This document shows, in pieces, positions 16,405 through 25,338 of a stretch of 64,000 bases of DNA. The position numbers and the translations under genes were made by a program. Position 1 is the first letter of the stretch, and each line of letters opens with the position of its first letter. The stretch is from an uncultured Fibrobacter sp. (GTDB lineage Bacteria > Fibrobacterota > Fibrobacteria > Fibrobacterales > Fibrobacteraceae): positions 1 through 64,000 of the forward strand of contig CAMKLO010000002.1 of NCBI GenBank assembly GCA_946413655.1, in the 5' to 3' direction. The notes under the pieces are model-generated. The model did no database searches, was not told where the DNA came from, and was given only the letters and a program-made list of their open reading frames with translations.

Positions 16405-18117
16405 TTACATCTGCCTGATGGGGAAGAGGCCGAGCAAATCCAACACATTTTCGAGCACAATCTGCGTGGATTGCACAAGGAAGAGTCTGGACTTTTCTTC
16501 GGTGGCTCCGAGTACGCGGTCTTCGTGGATGAACTTGTGTGCGGCTTCGGCAATTTCGAGTGCGTATTGCGCGAGCACGCTCGGTTCATCGTCCTTGACG
16601 GCAGCGAGAATCTTTTCGCCCTTCTTCGCTAGCAAGTTGATGAGGTTGTATGCGGCATCATCGGTGAGTTGAGAGTAATCAACGTCAGCAACGTTCACGG
16701 TGTAGCCAGCCTTGCGCATGATGCTACAGAGGCGGACGTGGGCGTTCTGCACATACGGACCCGTATCGCCTTCGAAGCTCATCACGGCATCCCAGTCAAA
16801 GCGCACATCCTTCAAGCGGCTGTTCTTGAGGTCGTTGAAGGTGAGTGCAGAAATACCGATCTGGCGGGCGATGAGTTCCTTGTTTTCGAGTCCCGGATTC
16901 TTTTCGTCGATGAATTCGAGAATCTTCTTCTGGGCGGCTTCAATCACGTCGCGCAAGAGGCTTGCGGTACCAGTACGGGTCTTGCCCTTTTCCCACTTGC
17001 CATCGACCATCTGTAAAATCACGCCGAACGGAATGTGGTACATGTCCTTGTACCATTCGCGGCCCATCTTCTTGAGCACATGGAAAACTTGCTTGAAGTG
17101 GAGGGCTTGCCCTAAATCGACCACGTAAAGGCACTTGTCAAAATTGTATTCCTTCTTGCGGTAGATGGCTGCGGCAAGGTCGCGTGTTGCGTACAACGTT
17201 GAACCGTCGCTCTTGCGGATAAGGCACGGATTCAAATCGAATTCGTCGAGCAGCACCACGTCGCGTTCTTGGCTTCGAACCAACAAATTCTTTTCACGGA
17301 GTTCGTCGAGCACCGCTGGAATCTTATCCTCGAAGAATGATTCGCCTGTGTAGTGGTCAAAACCAACGCCCATCATGTCGTAAATGCGCATGAGTTCCTT
17401 GAGCGTTGCGGCGCGGAATGCGGTCCAAAGCTTGCGGTAGAATTCGTCACCCTGTTCGAGTTTCGTGAATGCAGCGCGTGCTTCATCTTCGAGACCGGGT
17501 TCTTCTTTGGAGGCTTTGGAGAAGCTAGCGTAAAGAATGTTGAGTTCCTTCACGGTGAGCGCATTCAACGTGGCTTCGTCAGTCGGGAGTTTTTCGCGGA
17601 GGTACATCACGATGAGCTTGCCGAAAGCGGTGCCCCAGTCGCCCAAGTGGTTGATGCGTTCGACCTTGTATCCCGCGGCCTTGTAAATGCGGGCGAGAGA
17701 GTTGCCGATCATCGTCGAACGCAAGTGATGGAAAGCGAGTTCCTTACCGATGTTCGGGGAACTGTAGTCGATGCAGACAACTTTTCCGTTCGGAGCGGCA
17801 TGTCCGTATTCCAAGCCCTTGGCGGCAATTTCGTCCAACGTTTTCTTGGCGAGGTAGTTGCGGTCGATGAAAAAGTTCAAGTAACCGTTGACCGCTTCGA
17901 CCTTCGAAAGACCTGCAGGGAGTTTCACCTGAGCGGCGAGGTCTTCGGCAATAAGCTTTGGCGCCTTGCGGAGTGTCTTTGCAAGCGAAAAACACGGGAT
18001 GGTGAAGTTTCCGTGGCTTGTATCAGGCGGCACGGAAATAAGTTTCAATGCGGCATCTTCGGCAAAAGCTCCGGTTGCGGCGAGTGCCTTTGCGATTTCT
18101 GCATTAAATGAGTTCAT
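16405..18117 (-). CDS. argS: Arginyl-tRNA synthetase
   Basis: A class I synthetase of 570 residues that charges tRNA-Arg. It has an N-terminal Arg_S/additional domain (~1-100), a catalytic core with YSSPNIGKEL and HLRSTMIGNS (~118-140), the KMSK-region equivalent GKTRTGT, and a DALR C-terminal domain (~440-570). The HIGH signature is unusual: the usual HVGH/HIGH position reads AFHH (128-131). The start at 18117 is preferred because GGAG lies 6 bases upstream and the N-terminus fits the family; an earlier in-frame start would lie deep inside rsfS. It overlaps rsfS by 14 bases. Confidence 0.94.
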   Translation of the reverse strand: MNSFNAEIAKALAATGAFAEDAALKLISVPPDTSHGNFTIPCFSLAKTLRKAPKLIAEDLAAQVKLPAGLSKVEAVNGYLNFFIDRNYLAKKTLDEIAAKGLEYGHAAPNGKVVCIDYSSPNIGKELAFHHLRSTMIGNSLARIYKAAGYKVERINHLGDWGTAFGKLIVMYLREKLPTDEATLNALTVKELNILYASFSKASKEEPGLEDEARAAFTKLEQGDEFYRKLWTAFRAATLKELMRIYDMMGVGFDHYTGESFFEDKIPAVLDELREKNLLVRSQERDVVLLDEFDLNPCLIRKSDGSTLYATRDLAAAIYRKKEYNFDKCLYVVDLGQALHFKQVFHVLKKMGREWYKDMYHIPFGVILQMVDGKWEKGKTRTGTASLLRDVIEAAQKKILEFIDEKNPGLENKELIARQIGISALTFNDLKNSRLKDVRFDWDAVMSFEGDTGPYVQNAHVRLCSIMRKAGYTVNVADVDYSQLTDDAAYNLINLLAKKGEKILAAVKDDEPSVLAQYALEIAEAAHKFIHEDRVLGATEEKSRLFLVQSTQIVLENVLDLLGLFPIRQM

Positions 18118-18523
18118 TGTCGTCTCCAGACTTCTTGACGGCGTCACCTACGAAGTCTTGTTCGTCGAGGTTCATGATCTTGCCGTCTGCGTACAAACGT
18201 TCAAAGGAAATTTCGTTTCTCTTTTCTTCTTCGAAAAGGTGAACCATCAGGTCAAGACCTGCATCGAAGATAGCCCAGCGAACGCCTTCCTTGTATTCGA
18301 CACCGACATAGTGGAGCTTGCGGGCCTTGAATTCTTTGGTAAATTCGTTCAGAATGGCCTGCATCTGGGCTTCACTTTCGCAAGTGGCGATGAGGAAGTA
18401 GTCCGCTTCGTTCTTGACTCCACGGAGGTCGATGAGCTGCACGTTTTGCGCGCGAAGCTCGAAAAGGATTCCTGCACCAAGCTTTACGGTTTCAGTCATA
18501 TCTTGGTTGTTATTTGCTGTCAT
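18104..18523 (-). CDS. rsfS: Ribosomal silencing factor RsfS
   Basis: RsfS binds ribosomal protein uL14 and blocks subunit joining during starvation. The 139 residues contain the family core: VQLIDLRGVKNEADYFLIATC, SEAQMQAIL, then YVGVEYKEGVRWAIFDAGLDLMVHLF and FERLYADG. A GGGAG seven bases before the ATG at 18523 supports the start. It overlaps both neighbours (14 bases each), so it is translationally coupled between the LytR_C lipoprotein and argS. In many bacteria rsfS sits beside nadD; here it does not. Confidence 0.93.
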   Translation of the reverse strand: MTANNNQDMTETVKLGAGILFELRAQNVQLIDLRGVKNEADYFLIATCESEAQMQAILNEFTKEFKARKLHYVGVEYKEGVRWAIFDAGLDLMVHLFEEEKRNEISFERLYADGKIMNLDEQDFVGDAVKKSGDDNELI

Positions 18524-18962
18524 TTTTTTCTCCCTGATCGGGTTCTACTATTTGTTGAAAATCTCTTCCAGTATGTACGATGGCATCGACAGTGGCGTTC
18601 TTGTTCAAGAGTACAAGGACGTTCTTTGTCTTTAACGTGGCTGCAAGCGCTTGTGCGCCTTCCCATTCCGGATTTCTCAGCACGATGATGGTCTCGTCGT
18701 AATTCTGGAGTCTTTCGTTGTCGATGTGGACAACGTCAAATCCATTGTCGCGCAGGAATGTCCGCATTTTGACGGCGGCTCCCTTCATGCTGCAACTGTT
18801 CAGTACTTCCACCTCGCCTTTGATGCGGCGAACCTCGCGTTTAGTGATGGGCGCCTGTTTCTCTTCTTTGCAACTCGAAAACGCTGAGGCGACAAGCAAC
18901 AGCGTCAATACAGTCAAGGCTTGGTGAAGCTTTTTGCAAGCTGGGTTTGACCGAACATTCAT
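18510..18962 (-). CDS. Lipoprotein with LytR C-terminal-type domain
   Basis: A 150-residue lipoprotein. The signal ends at AFSSC (Cys ~31). The mature part (VEVLNSCSMKGAAVKMRTFLRDNGFDVV, then ETIIVLRNPE and NVLVLLNKNATVDAIVHTGRDF) follows the LytR_C layout: VEVLNGTG..G.A, a helix, GFDV and a strand with D. The family is linked to cell-envelope assembly. The ATG at 18962 shares one base with the stop of the upstream gene (TGATG). A longer in-frame start would overlap that gene further and add no signal features. Confidence 0.8.
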   Translation of the reverse strand: MNVRSNPACKKLHQALTVLTLLLVASAFSSCKEEKQAPITKREVRRIKGEVEVLNSCSMKGAAVKMRTFLRDNGFDVVHIDNERLQNYDETIIVLRNPEWEGAQALAATLKTKNVLVLLNKNATVDAIVHTGRDFQQIVEPDQGEKNDSK

Positions 18963-19540
18963 CACCTGCAAAAGATAGAATTTCTCCACGGGGAACAAGA
19001 CCCGTAGAAATAATCATGGGGGCCGTAAGCCCTGAAGGCGTCCCTTTCGTTGACGTACATGACTCTGAACGTCACTTTGTCGTTGGGCTTGTATTCAAGC
19101 GCGATGTCCGGAATCAATATGCCCACGTTTCCTTGTTTTACGTCTTCTTTTGCAATGCGGTTTCCAAAATGGAGGCTTGAATAGAGCGGCATCCAGAGAC
19201 CTACATTTGCATACAAGTGAAGAGATGGCGTGAACTCGTAGGCGAAATGTGCCATGAAACTTTGCTGAGCGAACGAGCCGAAAGACCCGCCAATGAAGCT
19301 CACGGAATAAGTATAGGCTACTTTTAGGGCTGGGTCGAATGTGTCGTGACGTACGAGACGTTCGGGGTCAAAGTGCTCACGATTCCAGGGAATTCCGTCA
19401 TCTTGGATAACGTAAATCGTATCGACAATGGTGTCTTGCGCTGCGACTAGGGTTTCCGAAAACGCCGTGGAATCCGCCTTCGCGGGCGTTTCCGCGAAAG
19501 CGAACATAGCAAGAGCAAGTGTCAATAATAGGAATCGCAT
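18962..19540 (-). CDS. Exported protein, probable small outer-membrane barrel
   Basis: A 192-residue protein with a signal peptide (residues 1-16, AFA-ETPA). The mature part contains alternating strands typical of a small barrel (VAYTYSVSFIGGSFGSF, MAHFAYEFTPSLHLYANVGLWMP, DIALEYKPNDKVTFRVMYV). There is no named family. It is coupled by one base to the LytR_C lipoprotein and lies 30 bases downstream of the flotillin gene. Confidence 0.7.
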   Translation of the reverse strand: MRFLLLTLALAMFAFAETPAKADSTAFSETLVAAQDTIVDTIYVIQDDGIPWNREHFDPERLVRHDTFDPALKVAYTYSVSFIGGSFGSFAQQSFMAHFAYEFTPSLHLYANVGLWMPLYSSLHFGNRIAKEDVKQGNVGILIPDIALEYKPNDKVTFRVMYVNERDAFRAYGPHDYFYGSCSPWRNSIFCR

Positions 19541-19570
19541 GATTAGGTTTTACCAACTATGCCAAAGGAA

Positions 19571-21085
19571 CTATTTCTTGTCACTTTCCTTTGGCTTGTC
19601 TCCTGTGACACCGGCGAGTTTTGCGCCGAACATGGAGCCGAGAACCGTGCGCAGGTCAATGCCGAGCGAATCCGTGAGACCATTCGTCACTTGCGTAAGC
19701 GTCTTGGTAATATCGCCCGTGAGTTTTGCCGTGTTGCCTTCGCCGTACATGGTGATGTTGCCAATCTTTTCCATCGGCTTTGCGATGGCTGCTGCGATTT
19801 GCGGCATCTGCTCGAAATACTTTTCGATGGTCTTGAGCTGCATTTCTTGGCGGGCGGCGTCACCGTAAAGCTTCATGGCTTCGGCCTTCTTGTTGAGCGC
19901 TTCAGCTTCAGCGAGACCCTGAGCCTTGATGGCTTCAGCTTCGGCAAGACCTTTAGCCTTTGTAGCTTCGGCTTCTGCTAAGGCTTTGGCCTTTGTAGCT
20001 TCGGCTTCGGCGAACGCTTTTTCCTTTTCTGCTTCTGCAATCTGTTTGATTGCCTTGGCGCGCTGTTCTTCCTTGTAGCGGATGGCTTCGGCGTCTTTCT
20101 GCTGTTGGAAGAGTTCTGCTTCGGAGCGCTGGATTTGGGCTTGGCGGTCGGCTTCGGCTTTCTTTTCGATTTGGGCTTTAAGTTCCTTTTCGGTCACCAT
20201 GACCATGCGTTCGCGAATTTCAATTTCCTTTTCTTGCTTCGCGACTTCGGCTTCGGCCTGGGCCACGTTGATTTCCTTTTGCTGCGTCTGCTTCTGAATT
20301 TCGTAAGCGGCGTCTGCAATAGCCTTTTCGGTATCGGAAATCTTTTGCAGGTTCGCCTTTTTCACGGCGAGGTCGTTCTGCTTCTGGGCAATTTCGAGTT
20401 CGGCGGCCACGGCGGCATCGTTCGCTTCTTTCTTGGCCTGTGACTGCGCCACGCTGATGTCGCGTTCGGCGTTTGCCTTGGAAATGGCGGCAGCCTTGCG
20501 GATGGCGGAAGTCTTATCGACACCGAGGTTTTCAATCACTCCGTTTGCGTCTTCAAAATTCTGGATGTTGAACGTCTGCACTACGATACCGAGCTTTTCA
20601 AGGTCCGGGATGGCGTTTTCGAGCACGAGTTCGGACACTTGCTTGCGGTCGCCCACGAGATCGACCAACTGCATGCGACCGACGATTTCACGCATGTTAC
20701 CTTCGAGAATATCGACAATCATGGCGCGGATATCTTCGGGCTTCTTGTTCAAGAAGTTCTGTGCCGAAGACTTGAGACGGTCTTGATTATCCGAAATCTT
20801 GGCGGTTACGACGGCATCGACCGATACGTTGATGTAGTCCTTGGTGGGGACGGGGCTGCCCGTCTTGACGTCTATCTGAATCAATTGCAAAGAAAGGTGG
20901 TCGGCTCGTTCGAAGAACGGAATCCTGAGACCGGCACGACCGATGATGACTCTCGGTTCCTTGCGAATACCGGAAACGATGATGGCTTCGTCCGGAGCAG
21001 CCTTGATGTAGGACATAACAAAGATGATGATGAGAAAAAATACGGCTACAGCGATAATGGCTGGCATAATGAAGTTTTCTGGCAT
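19571..21085 (-). CDS. Flotillin-like protein
   Basis: A 504-residue SPFH/PHB protein that would organise membrane microdomains. It has an N-terminal membrane anchor (residues ~7-28), a PHB domain (~30-195, including DEAIIVSGIRKEPRVIIGRAGLRIP) and a long coiled coil (~200-425) rich in A, E, K and Q with an 11-residue AEAEATKAKAL repeat at ~360-405. A glycine-containing tail follows. It belongs with the YqiK/FloT branch. A weak Shine-Dalgarno (AGAGGT) and a TTGTATATTAAG promoter-like element precede it. No NfeD partner gene is adjacent, unlike many flotillin operons. Confidence 0.93.
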   Translation of the reverse strand: MPENFIMPAIIAVAVFFLIIIFVMSYIKAAPDEAIIVSGIRKEPRVIIGRAGLRIPFFERADHLSLQLIQIDVKTGSPVPTKDYINVSVDAVVTAKISDNQDRLKSSAQNFLNKKPEDIRAMIVDILEGNMREIVGRMQLVDLVGDRKQVSELVLENAIPDLEKLGIVVQTFNIQNFEDANGVIENLGVDKTSAIRKAAAISKANAERDISVAQSQAKKEANDAAVAAELEIAQKQNDLAVKKANLQKISDTEKAIADAAYEIQKQTQQKEINVAQAEAEVAKQEKEIEIRERMVMVTEKELKAQIEKKAEADRQAQIQRSEAELFQQQKDAEAIRYKEEQRAKAIKQIAEAEKEKAFAEAEATKAKALAEAEATKAKGLAEAEAIKAQGLAEAEALNKKAEAMKLYGDAARQEMQLKTIEKYFEQMPQIAAAIAKPMEKIGNITMYGEGNTAKLTGDITKTLTQVTNGLTDSLGIDLRTVLGSMFGAKLAGVTGDKPKESDKK

Positions 21086-21109
21086 TGATGACCTCTATTT
21101 TTGTTTTCA

Positions 21110-21122
21110 CTTAATATACAAC
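21110..21122 (-). promoter_or_regulatory. Promoter-like element of the flotillin gene
   Basis: The minus strand reads GTTGTATATTAAG about 28 bases upstream of the start codon. The core is identical to that before the operon starting at 4625. Confidence 0.45.
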
Positions 21123-21133
21123 ATTTATAGGGT

Positions 21134-21157
21134 CTCAAAATGCTTTGAGAGCATTTT
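21134..21157. other. Overlapping alternative hairpins between panD and flotillin
   Basis: CTCAAA (21134-21139) can pair with TTTGAG (21144-21149), and AAAATGCT (21137-21144) can pair with AGCATTTT (21150-21157). The two stems exclude each other. Both flanking genes are on the minus strand, where no T-run follows, so this is not a simple terminator in that direction. Confidence 0.4.
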
Positions 21158-21199
21158 TTTTGGAAAAATATCGTGTTTCGGCTCCGATAAACGGCAAAC

Positions 21200-21556
21200 C
21201 TAAATTTTTTCGATGATTTCGTTTTTCCCGTTGACGCGGATAACGGTCGGTTTCCAGTTCTTGGCTTCTTCTGGAGACATCGATGCGTAAGTCACGATAA
21301 TTACCAAGTCGCCAGGTTGCACCAAGCGAGCCGCAGCTCCGTTCAAGCAGATTACACCTGAACCGGCCTTGCCTTCGATAACGTAAGTGTCAAGGCGGGA
21401 GCCGTTATTGACGTCCAAAACGCCGACTTTCTCGTAGGGGAGGATGTTTGCTGCATCCATTAAATCGCGCGCTATAGTAATAGAACCCTCATAATTGAGG
21501 TTTGCGTCGGTGACTGTTGCGCGATGAATTTTGCTTTTAAGTAATTCTAGCTGCAT
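21200..21556 (-). CDS. panD: Aspartate 1-decarboxylase (pyruvoyl enzyme)
   Basis: This enzyme makes beta-alanine from aspartate for pantothenate and CoA synthesis. The 118 residues include the self-cleavage site G24-S25 in YEGSI, which gives the pyruvoyl group, and the family blocks [14 protein letters not shown] and [11 protein letters not shown]. It lies 8 bases after an exported protein gene and is probably co-transcribed with it. Confidence 0.96.
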   Translation of the reverse strand: MQLELLKSKIHRATVTDANLNYEGSITIARDLMDAANILPYEKVGVLDVNNGSRLDTYVIEGKAGSGVICLNGAAARLVQPGDLVIIVTYASMSPEEAKNWKPTVIRVNGKNEIIEKI

Positions 21557-21564
21557 TGTGCTGC

Positions 21565-22320
21565 TTAGAACTTGACATTGAAGAAACTTGTAACGCCCTT
21601 ATCCGGTGTAGGAATAACGCCGAAGCTGAAGCGGTTTGCATCCGGATTGCTATCCCATTGGGTGCTGATGAAAGCGTCTGCAAAAGACCAAAGGTGTGCT
21701 GCTGCAATTCCGAGGAATCCGTACCACCAGTAGCTCTTGTCCTGAACCTTAAGAACAATCGTGACCGCGATACTGCCGACTTCAAGGACATCCATGAATG
21801 TTGCCTTGGCAACGGCGTGCGTTTTCCACTGATAGTAAGAAGGAATCAAGAGAGAAAGGTAAGCGCTCTTCTGGTCACCACTGTGATAACGGTAAGAACG
21901 GTCGATGTCGGCGTCTTCCATGCCTTCGGCACGCTGGCTGAGCCAATCTTCTTCGCTCACGCCGAGTCTGTTCCAAGGTTTCTGGAGATATTCTGTCGGG
22001 CGGATACCGATTTCGACGAGCTTTGTCAACTTTTCGCGAGTGACACCCTGCTCTTTAGCTTGTTGGTATTCCCACTGGGTAAGGCCCAAGTCTTCGTAAT
22101 TGAAACCGTCCCATTGTCCGCTTGTCGCTTTGGCTGTTCCGATACCGGCGGCTTGTGCTGCAGCTTCGTTGGCTTGCGTGGTCGCTTCGGCATTGGCATG
22201 TGCAATAGAGTCCGCGGTCGCGGCATCCTGGAAATCGTCCGAGAAGAGGTCATCAGTCTGAGCAAACGCTAATGAACCCGCGAATAAAACAGCAGAAAGC
22301 ATTTTGAACATGTTACTCAT
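21565..22320 (-). CDS. Exported protein of unknown function
   Basis: A 251-residue protein with a signal peptide (to ~residue 20, AFA-QTDD), an acidic and Ala/Thr/Gln-rich stretch (22-62), a helical soluble region and two hydrophobic stretches near the end (~172-190 and 198-215) with [22 protein letters not shown]. This C-terminal pattern resembles the DUF5683-type membrane proteins. Function is unknown. It is the first gene before panD and follows the tRNA-Leu gene on the same strand. Confidence 0.65.
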   Translation of the reverse strand: MSNMFKMLSAVLFAGSLAFAQTDDLFSDDFQDAATADSIAHANAEATTQANEAAAQAAGIGTAKATSGQWDGFNYEDLGLTQWEYQQAKEQGVTREKLTKLVEIGIRPTEYLQKPWNRLGVSEEDWLSQRAEGMEDADIDRSYRYHSGDQKSAYLSLLIPSYYQWKTHAVAKATFMDVLEVGSIAVTIVLKVQDKSYWWYGFLGIAAAHLWSFADAFISTQWDSNPDANRFSFGVIPTPDKGVTSFFNVKF

Positions 22321-22347
22321 TTTTTGATCTCTTTCTTAAACGTTTAG

Positions 22348-22431
22348 TGCCGGGGGAGGGAATCGAACCCTCACACTCTCGCGAGTACTGGATTTTGAGT
22401 CCAGCGCGTCTACCAATTTCACCACCCCGGC
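22348..22431 (-). tRNA. tRNA-Leu (CAA)
   Basis: A class II tRNA of 84 bases without an encoded CCA. The acceptor stem is GCCGGGG / CCCCGGC with discriminator A. The anticodon stem CTGGA / TCCAG has loop CTCAAAA, giving anticodon CAA (reads TTG). A long variable arm (TACTCGCGAGAGTG) and a T-arm with GGTTCGATTCC complete it. Confidence 0.96.
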
Positions 22432-22548
22432 GGGGGAGTAACACAAATATAGAACATTTTTCGCTTTTTTTGTAGGTGTTTTGAGTAAAAAACGCCGTTT
22501 TCTATGCGAAAAACTGTAAAAAAAATTTTTGAGTTTAATTTTATTTGC

Positions 22549-23529
22549 TTACAGAGCTTGCTTTACGAGCATGGGCTGGAACTCGACATTGATCGGTGCG
22601 AGTTTCTTGGCTCCATAATCTACAGCGTTTTCTTTTGTATCAAACGGACCTGTACGTACAATATAGAGTGTTTTCCCGCTTTCGAGGGTATTTTCTGTAA
22701 TTGTGCAGGCGATGTTTCTCTTTTTGAGATTGTTGACGAGCAAATCGGCATTGGACTTGACTCCGAACGCCCCCAGTTGCAGTTGCCATGCGGAAGATGT
22801 CCCCGCGCTTTGTTCTGACTTTGTTTCGGCTGGGACAGTCACTTTGGGGGCGGCTGTTGTGGCTGTTGTCGTCGCTGCTGTCGGCGTAGCTGCAGCAGAG
22901 GCTGCCGGTGCGTTTGTTGTTGCTGCTGTTGATGTGGCCGTCGCGGAGGTCGTCGATGCTTTTGCTGGTGCGTTTGTCGCTTTAGCCTGCTCGGTTGTGC
23001 TGGCGTTTGCGGGTTTAGCCACTTTCGGCTTGCCGAGATTGTTGCAGGCTTCGTTCAGTTCTTCGTTGCGGGTGCGTTCACGCACGGCGGAACAGACTTT
23101 TTGCAGTACGGTAACCTGGTGCGGTTGGGACGTTTCAATTGCGTGAATGAGCGATTCGGCGGCCTTGTTGTAGCGGCCGAGGTACATCTGGAATTGCGCC
23201 TTCGTCATCATGAGGTCGGCATAAATGGGCTTTTGCGTGCTCGTTTTGTCGATAAGGCTGTCGAGGCGCTTGCCGGCCTTGCTGAAATCGGCGGCGACAC
23301 CTGTTTGCGAGAGGGCGAGGATATTCCAAAGGTAGCATTCGGTACGCGTGGAATCGGCCTGTGTCGGGCAGACCTGTTCGTAGGCGGCGGCCGCTTCTTT
23401 CCATTTACCACTCACGTAAGCCTTTTGGGCGGTGGCAAGAGTCGGGGTTGCCTCTGCAAAGGATGCCGTAGTGGCAAACGCGCACAATGCGCCTGTAATA
23501 ACCAAATTTTGAATAAAGTATTTAGCCAT
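22549..23529 (-). CDS. Periplasmic SPOR-domain protein with helical repeats
   Basis: A 326-residue protein with a signal peptide (1-~25, SFA-EATP), TPR-like helices (~30-165), a very Ala/Thr/Pro-rich linker (~170-245) and a C-terminal SPOR domain (~248-322: WQLQLGAFGVKSNADLLVNNLKKRN, YIVRTGPFDTKENA). SPOR domains bind denuded peptidoglycan at division sites, so a cell-division or envelope role is likely. A promoter-like TTTTGTATTATT lies ~25-35 bases upstream. Confidence 0.88.
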   Translation of the reverse strand: MAKYFIQNLVITGALCAFATTASFAEATPTLATAQKAYVSGKWKEAAAAYEQVCPTQADSTRTECYLWNILALSQTGVAADFSKAGKRLDSLIDKTSTQKPIYADLMMTKAQFQMYLGRYNKAAESLIHAIETSQPHQVTVLQKVCSAVRERTRNEELNEACNNLGKPKVAKPANASTTEQAKATNAPAKASTTSATATSTAATTNAPAASAAATPTAATTTATTAAPKVTVPAETKSEQSAGTSSAWQLQLGAFGVKSNADLLVNNLKKRNIACTITENTLESGKTLYIVRTGPFDTKENAVDYGAKKLAPINVEFQPMLVKQAL

Positions 23530-23550
23530 ATTGCCCTCTAATTACCCTCT

Positions 23551-23570
23551 AGTGCAATAATACAAAATTT
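23551..23570 (-). promoter_or_regulatory. Promoter-like element of the SPOR-protein gene
   Basis: The minus strand reads AAATTTTGTATTATTGCACT, 22-41 bases before the start codon. It belongs to the TTTTGTATT group. Confidence 0.4.
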
Positions 23571-23672
23571 TTTACAATACGACTGGGAAAAGACGTGTAA
23601 GTCGTTGAATTTTCGTAAGTTACGTAAATAGACCTGGGGGCGGGGTTGGCGCTTTTTCTATACGAAAGTGTT

Positions 23673-24995
23673 CTACACGAGAGTGCCCCGGAGCGTCCAG
23701 CCACGGATATCGTCGATTTTCACCTTGACGTAATCGCCCGGCTTGATGATGCGGCCAACTTCTGGCTTGAAGATGACCTTCTTGAAATTGTCCGTTTTTC
23801 CGACAAATTCAGTTGCATCGCGGGTGGAACTTGCTTCGACGAGAATTTCTTCGGTGCGGCCCATCATCATCTGGTTGCGCTTGAGAGTAATCGCGTTCTG
23901 CAGTTCCACTAGGCGCGTGTGGCGGGCGAGCTTTTCTTCGGCAGTAAGCGTTTCGACCTCTTTGAAAGATTCCGTTCCTTTGCGCGGGCTGTAGATGAAC
24001 ATGTAGGCTGTATCGAACTGGCAAGCTTCAAAAGCCTTGATAGTCTGTTCGAAATCGTCCGCAGTTTCGCCGACAAATCCGCAAATGACATCTGTCGAAA
24101 TCGCGTAATACGGATCGTGGCTACGCAGCTGCTCAATGACCGTCATGTACTGTTCCATGTTGTGCTGGCGGCGCATCTTCTTGAGAATCGCGTCGGAGCC
24201 GCTCTGGAGCGGGATGTGCGCATAATGGCAAACTTTCGGGTTGTTCAAAAGAACATCGATGAGTTCGTTCGTATAGTGACGCGGATGCGGACTTGTAAAG
24301 CGGATACGCTTGATGCCTCCAATCTCGGAAACCTTTGTTAGTAATGTCGTGAAGTCCGCATTTGGCGTTTTGTATGCATTCACCGTCTGGCCGAGCAACA
24401 TTACTTCGGTGATGCCCTTGTCGGCGGCCCTCTTGACTTCTGTCAGCACGTCGTCCATGTCGCGGTACTTTTCGGGACCGCGGAGGTACGGCACGATGCA
24501 GTAGCTACAACGCTTGTTGCAACCGCGCTGGATGGAGACGAATGTGCTGACGTTGTTGCTCAGCTTGGCGTATTCGCCGAGGTAGTTCTCGTCGCGGTCT
24601 TCGTCGATGAACATCTTGTGGTGCGTCTTGTGCAACGGACTGTTCGCGTCACCGAGCAAAAGCTCTGGAATTTTTCGGTACTGGTCCGGGCCTACGATGT
24701 AGTTCACGTTCTTGAGTCGCTTCAAAAGTTCCGGCCCGCGGTTTTTTGCCATGCAACCGCACACGACGACTTTCACATCGGGATTCTTTTTTCGCAAGTA
24801 CTTGAGCTTGCTGATGTTCACGATGGCGGTTTCCTCGGCCTTTTCGCGCACGCTGCAGGTATTCACGATGATGATGTCGGCGTCTTCCTGGTTGTTCGTT
24901 TCGACGCAACCGCACATGTCGAACTCCTGCGCAATCATCGCAGAGTCGTATTCGTTCATCTGGCAGCCGTACGTGGCCAAGTGGTATTTTTTCAT
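23673..24995 (-). CDS. miaB: tRNA-2-methylthio-N6-dimethylallyladenosine synthase
   Basis: This is a radical-SAM methylthiotransferase acting on i6A37 of tRNAs. The 440 residues have the UPF0004 cluster cysteines C11, C47 and C81, the radical-SAM cysteines C159, C163 and C166 (CNKRCSYC), and a C-terminal TRAM domain (~375-440, with GRTEEILVEASS and GDYVKVKIDDIRGWTLRGTLV). The full set identifies MiaB rather than MtaB or RimO. It is probably transcribed alone. Confidence 0.95.
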   Translation of the reverse strand: MKKYHLATYGCQMNEYDSAMIAQEFDMCGCVETNNQEDADIIIVNTCSVREKAEETAIVNISKLKYLRKKNPDVKVVVCGCMAKNRGPELLKRLKNVNYIVGPDQYRKIPELLLGDANSPLHKTHHKMFIDEDRDENYLGEYAKLSNNVSTFVSIQRGCNKRCSYCIVPYLRGPEKYRDMDDVLTEVKRAADKGITEVMLLGQTVNAYKTPNADFTTLLTKVSEIGGIKRIRFTSPHPRHYTNELIDVLLNNPKVCHYAHIPLQSGSDAILKKMRRQHNMEQYMTVIEQLRSHDPYYAISTDVICGFVGETADDFEQTIKAFEACQFDTAYMFIYSPRKGTESFKEVETLTAEEKLARHTRLVELQNAITLKRNQMMMGRTEEILVEASSTRDATEFVGKTDNFKKVIFKPEVGRIIKPGDYVKVKIDDIRGWTLRGTLV

Positions 24996-25338
24996 GGGTG
25001 CAAAGATAGCATTTTTAGTTGGCAGAACTTAGAAAAGTCATTCTGGAGCGCAGCGATAGAATCTTTTTATTATGAAAGGGGGAAGTGTCCCCCTGCCTGC
25101 AGCCTTGCCCTTCTGTCACCCTGAGCCACGAGCGTGTCATCCTGAGCGAAGCCCGTAGGGCGAAGTCGAAGGATCTAGGGCTAGTCTTCCGTCACCCTCT
25201 CCTAGGTGGCTCCGCCCCCTAACACCCCCAAAGGCGAATGCCGTGACAATCGTGCTTGCGCGAATTGTCATGGCTGAGCCGCAGGGGTTTCTGCAACACC
25301 CCTGATGCTCACGAAAATTTTTTTGTTATACTTAAAAT
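24996..25338. other. Gene-free stretch with short inverted repeats
   Basis: I see no credible gene in these 343 bases. It holds GGGGG/CCCCC around 25078-25093; a TCCTGAGCGAAG ... AAGTCGAAGGATC repeat at ~25140-25178, of a type common in intergenic DNA of several phyla; an inverted repeat TGACAAT/ATTGTCA (~25241-25270); and CAGGGGT/ACCCCTG (25282-25304). A TATACT box at 25327-25332 lies only six bases before the next ATG. Confidence 0.6.

Noticed and set aside
25070..25320. Possible small RNA gene in the 343-base gap
   Set aside because: Inverted repeats are present but of common intergenic repeat type, and I see no promoter plus terminator pair that frames a transcript.
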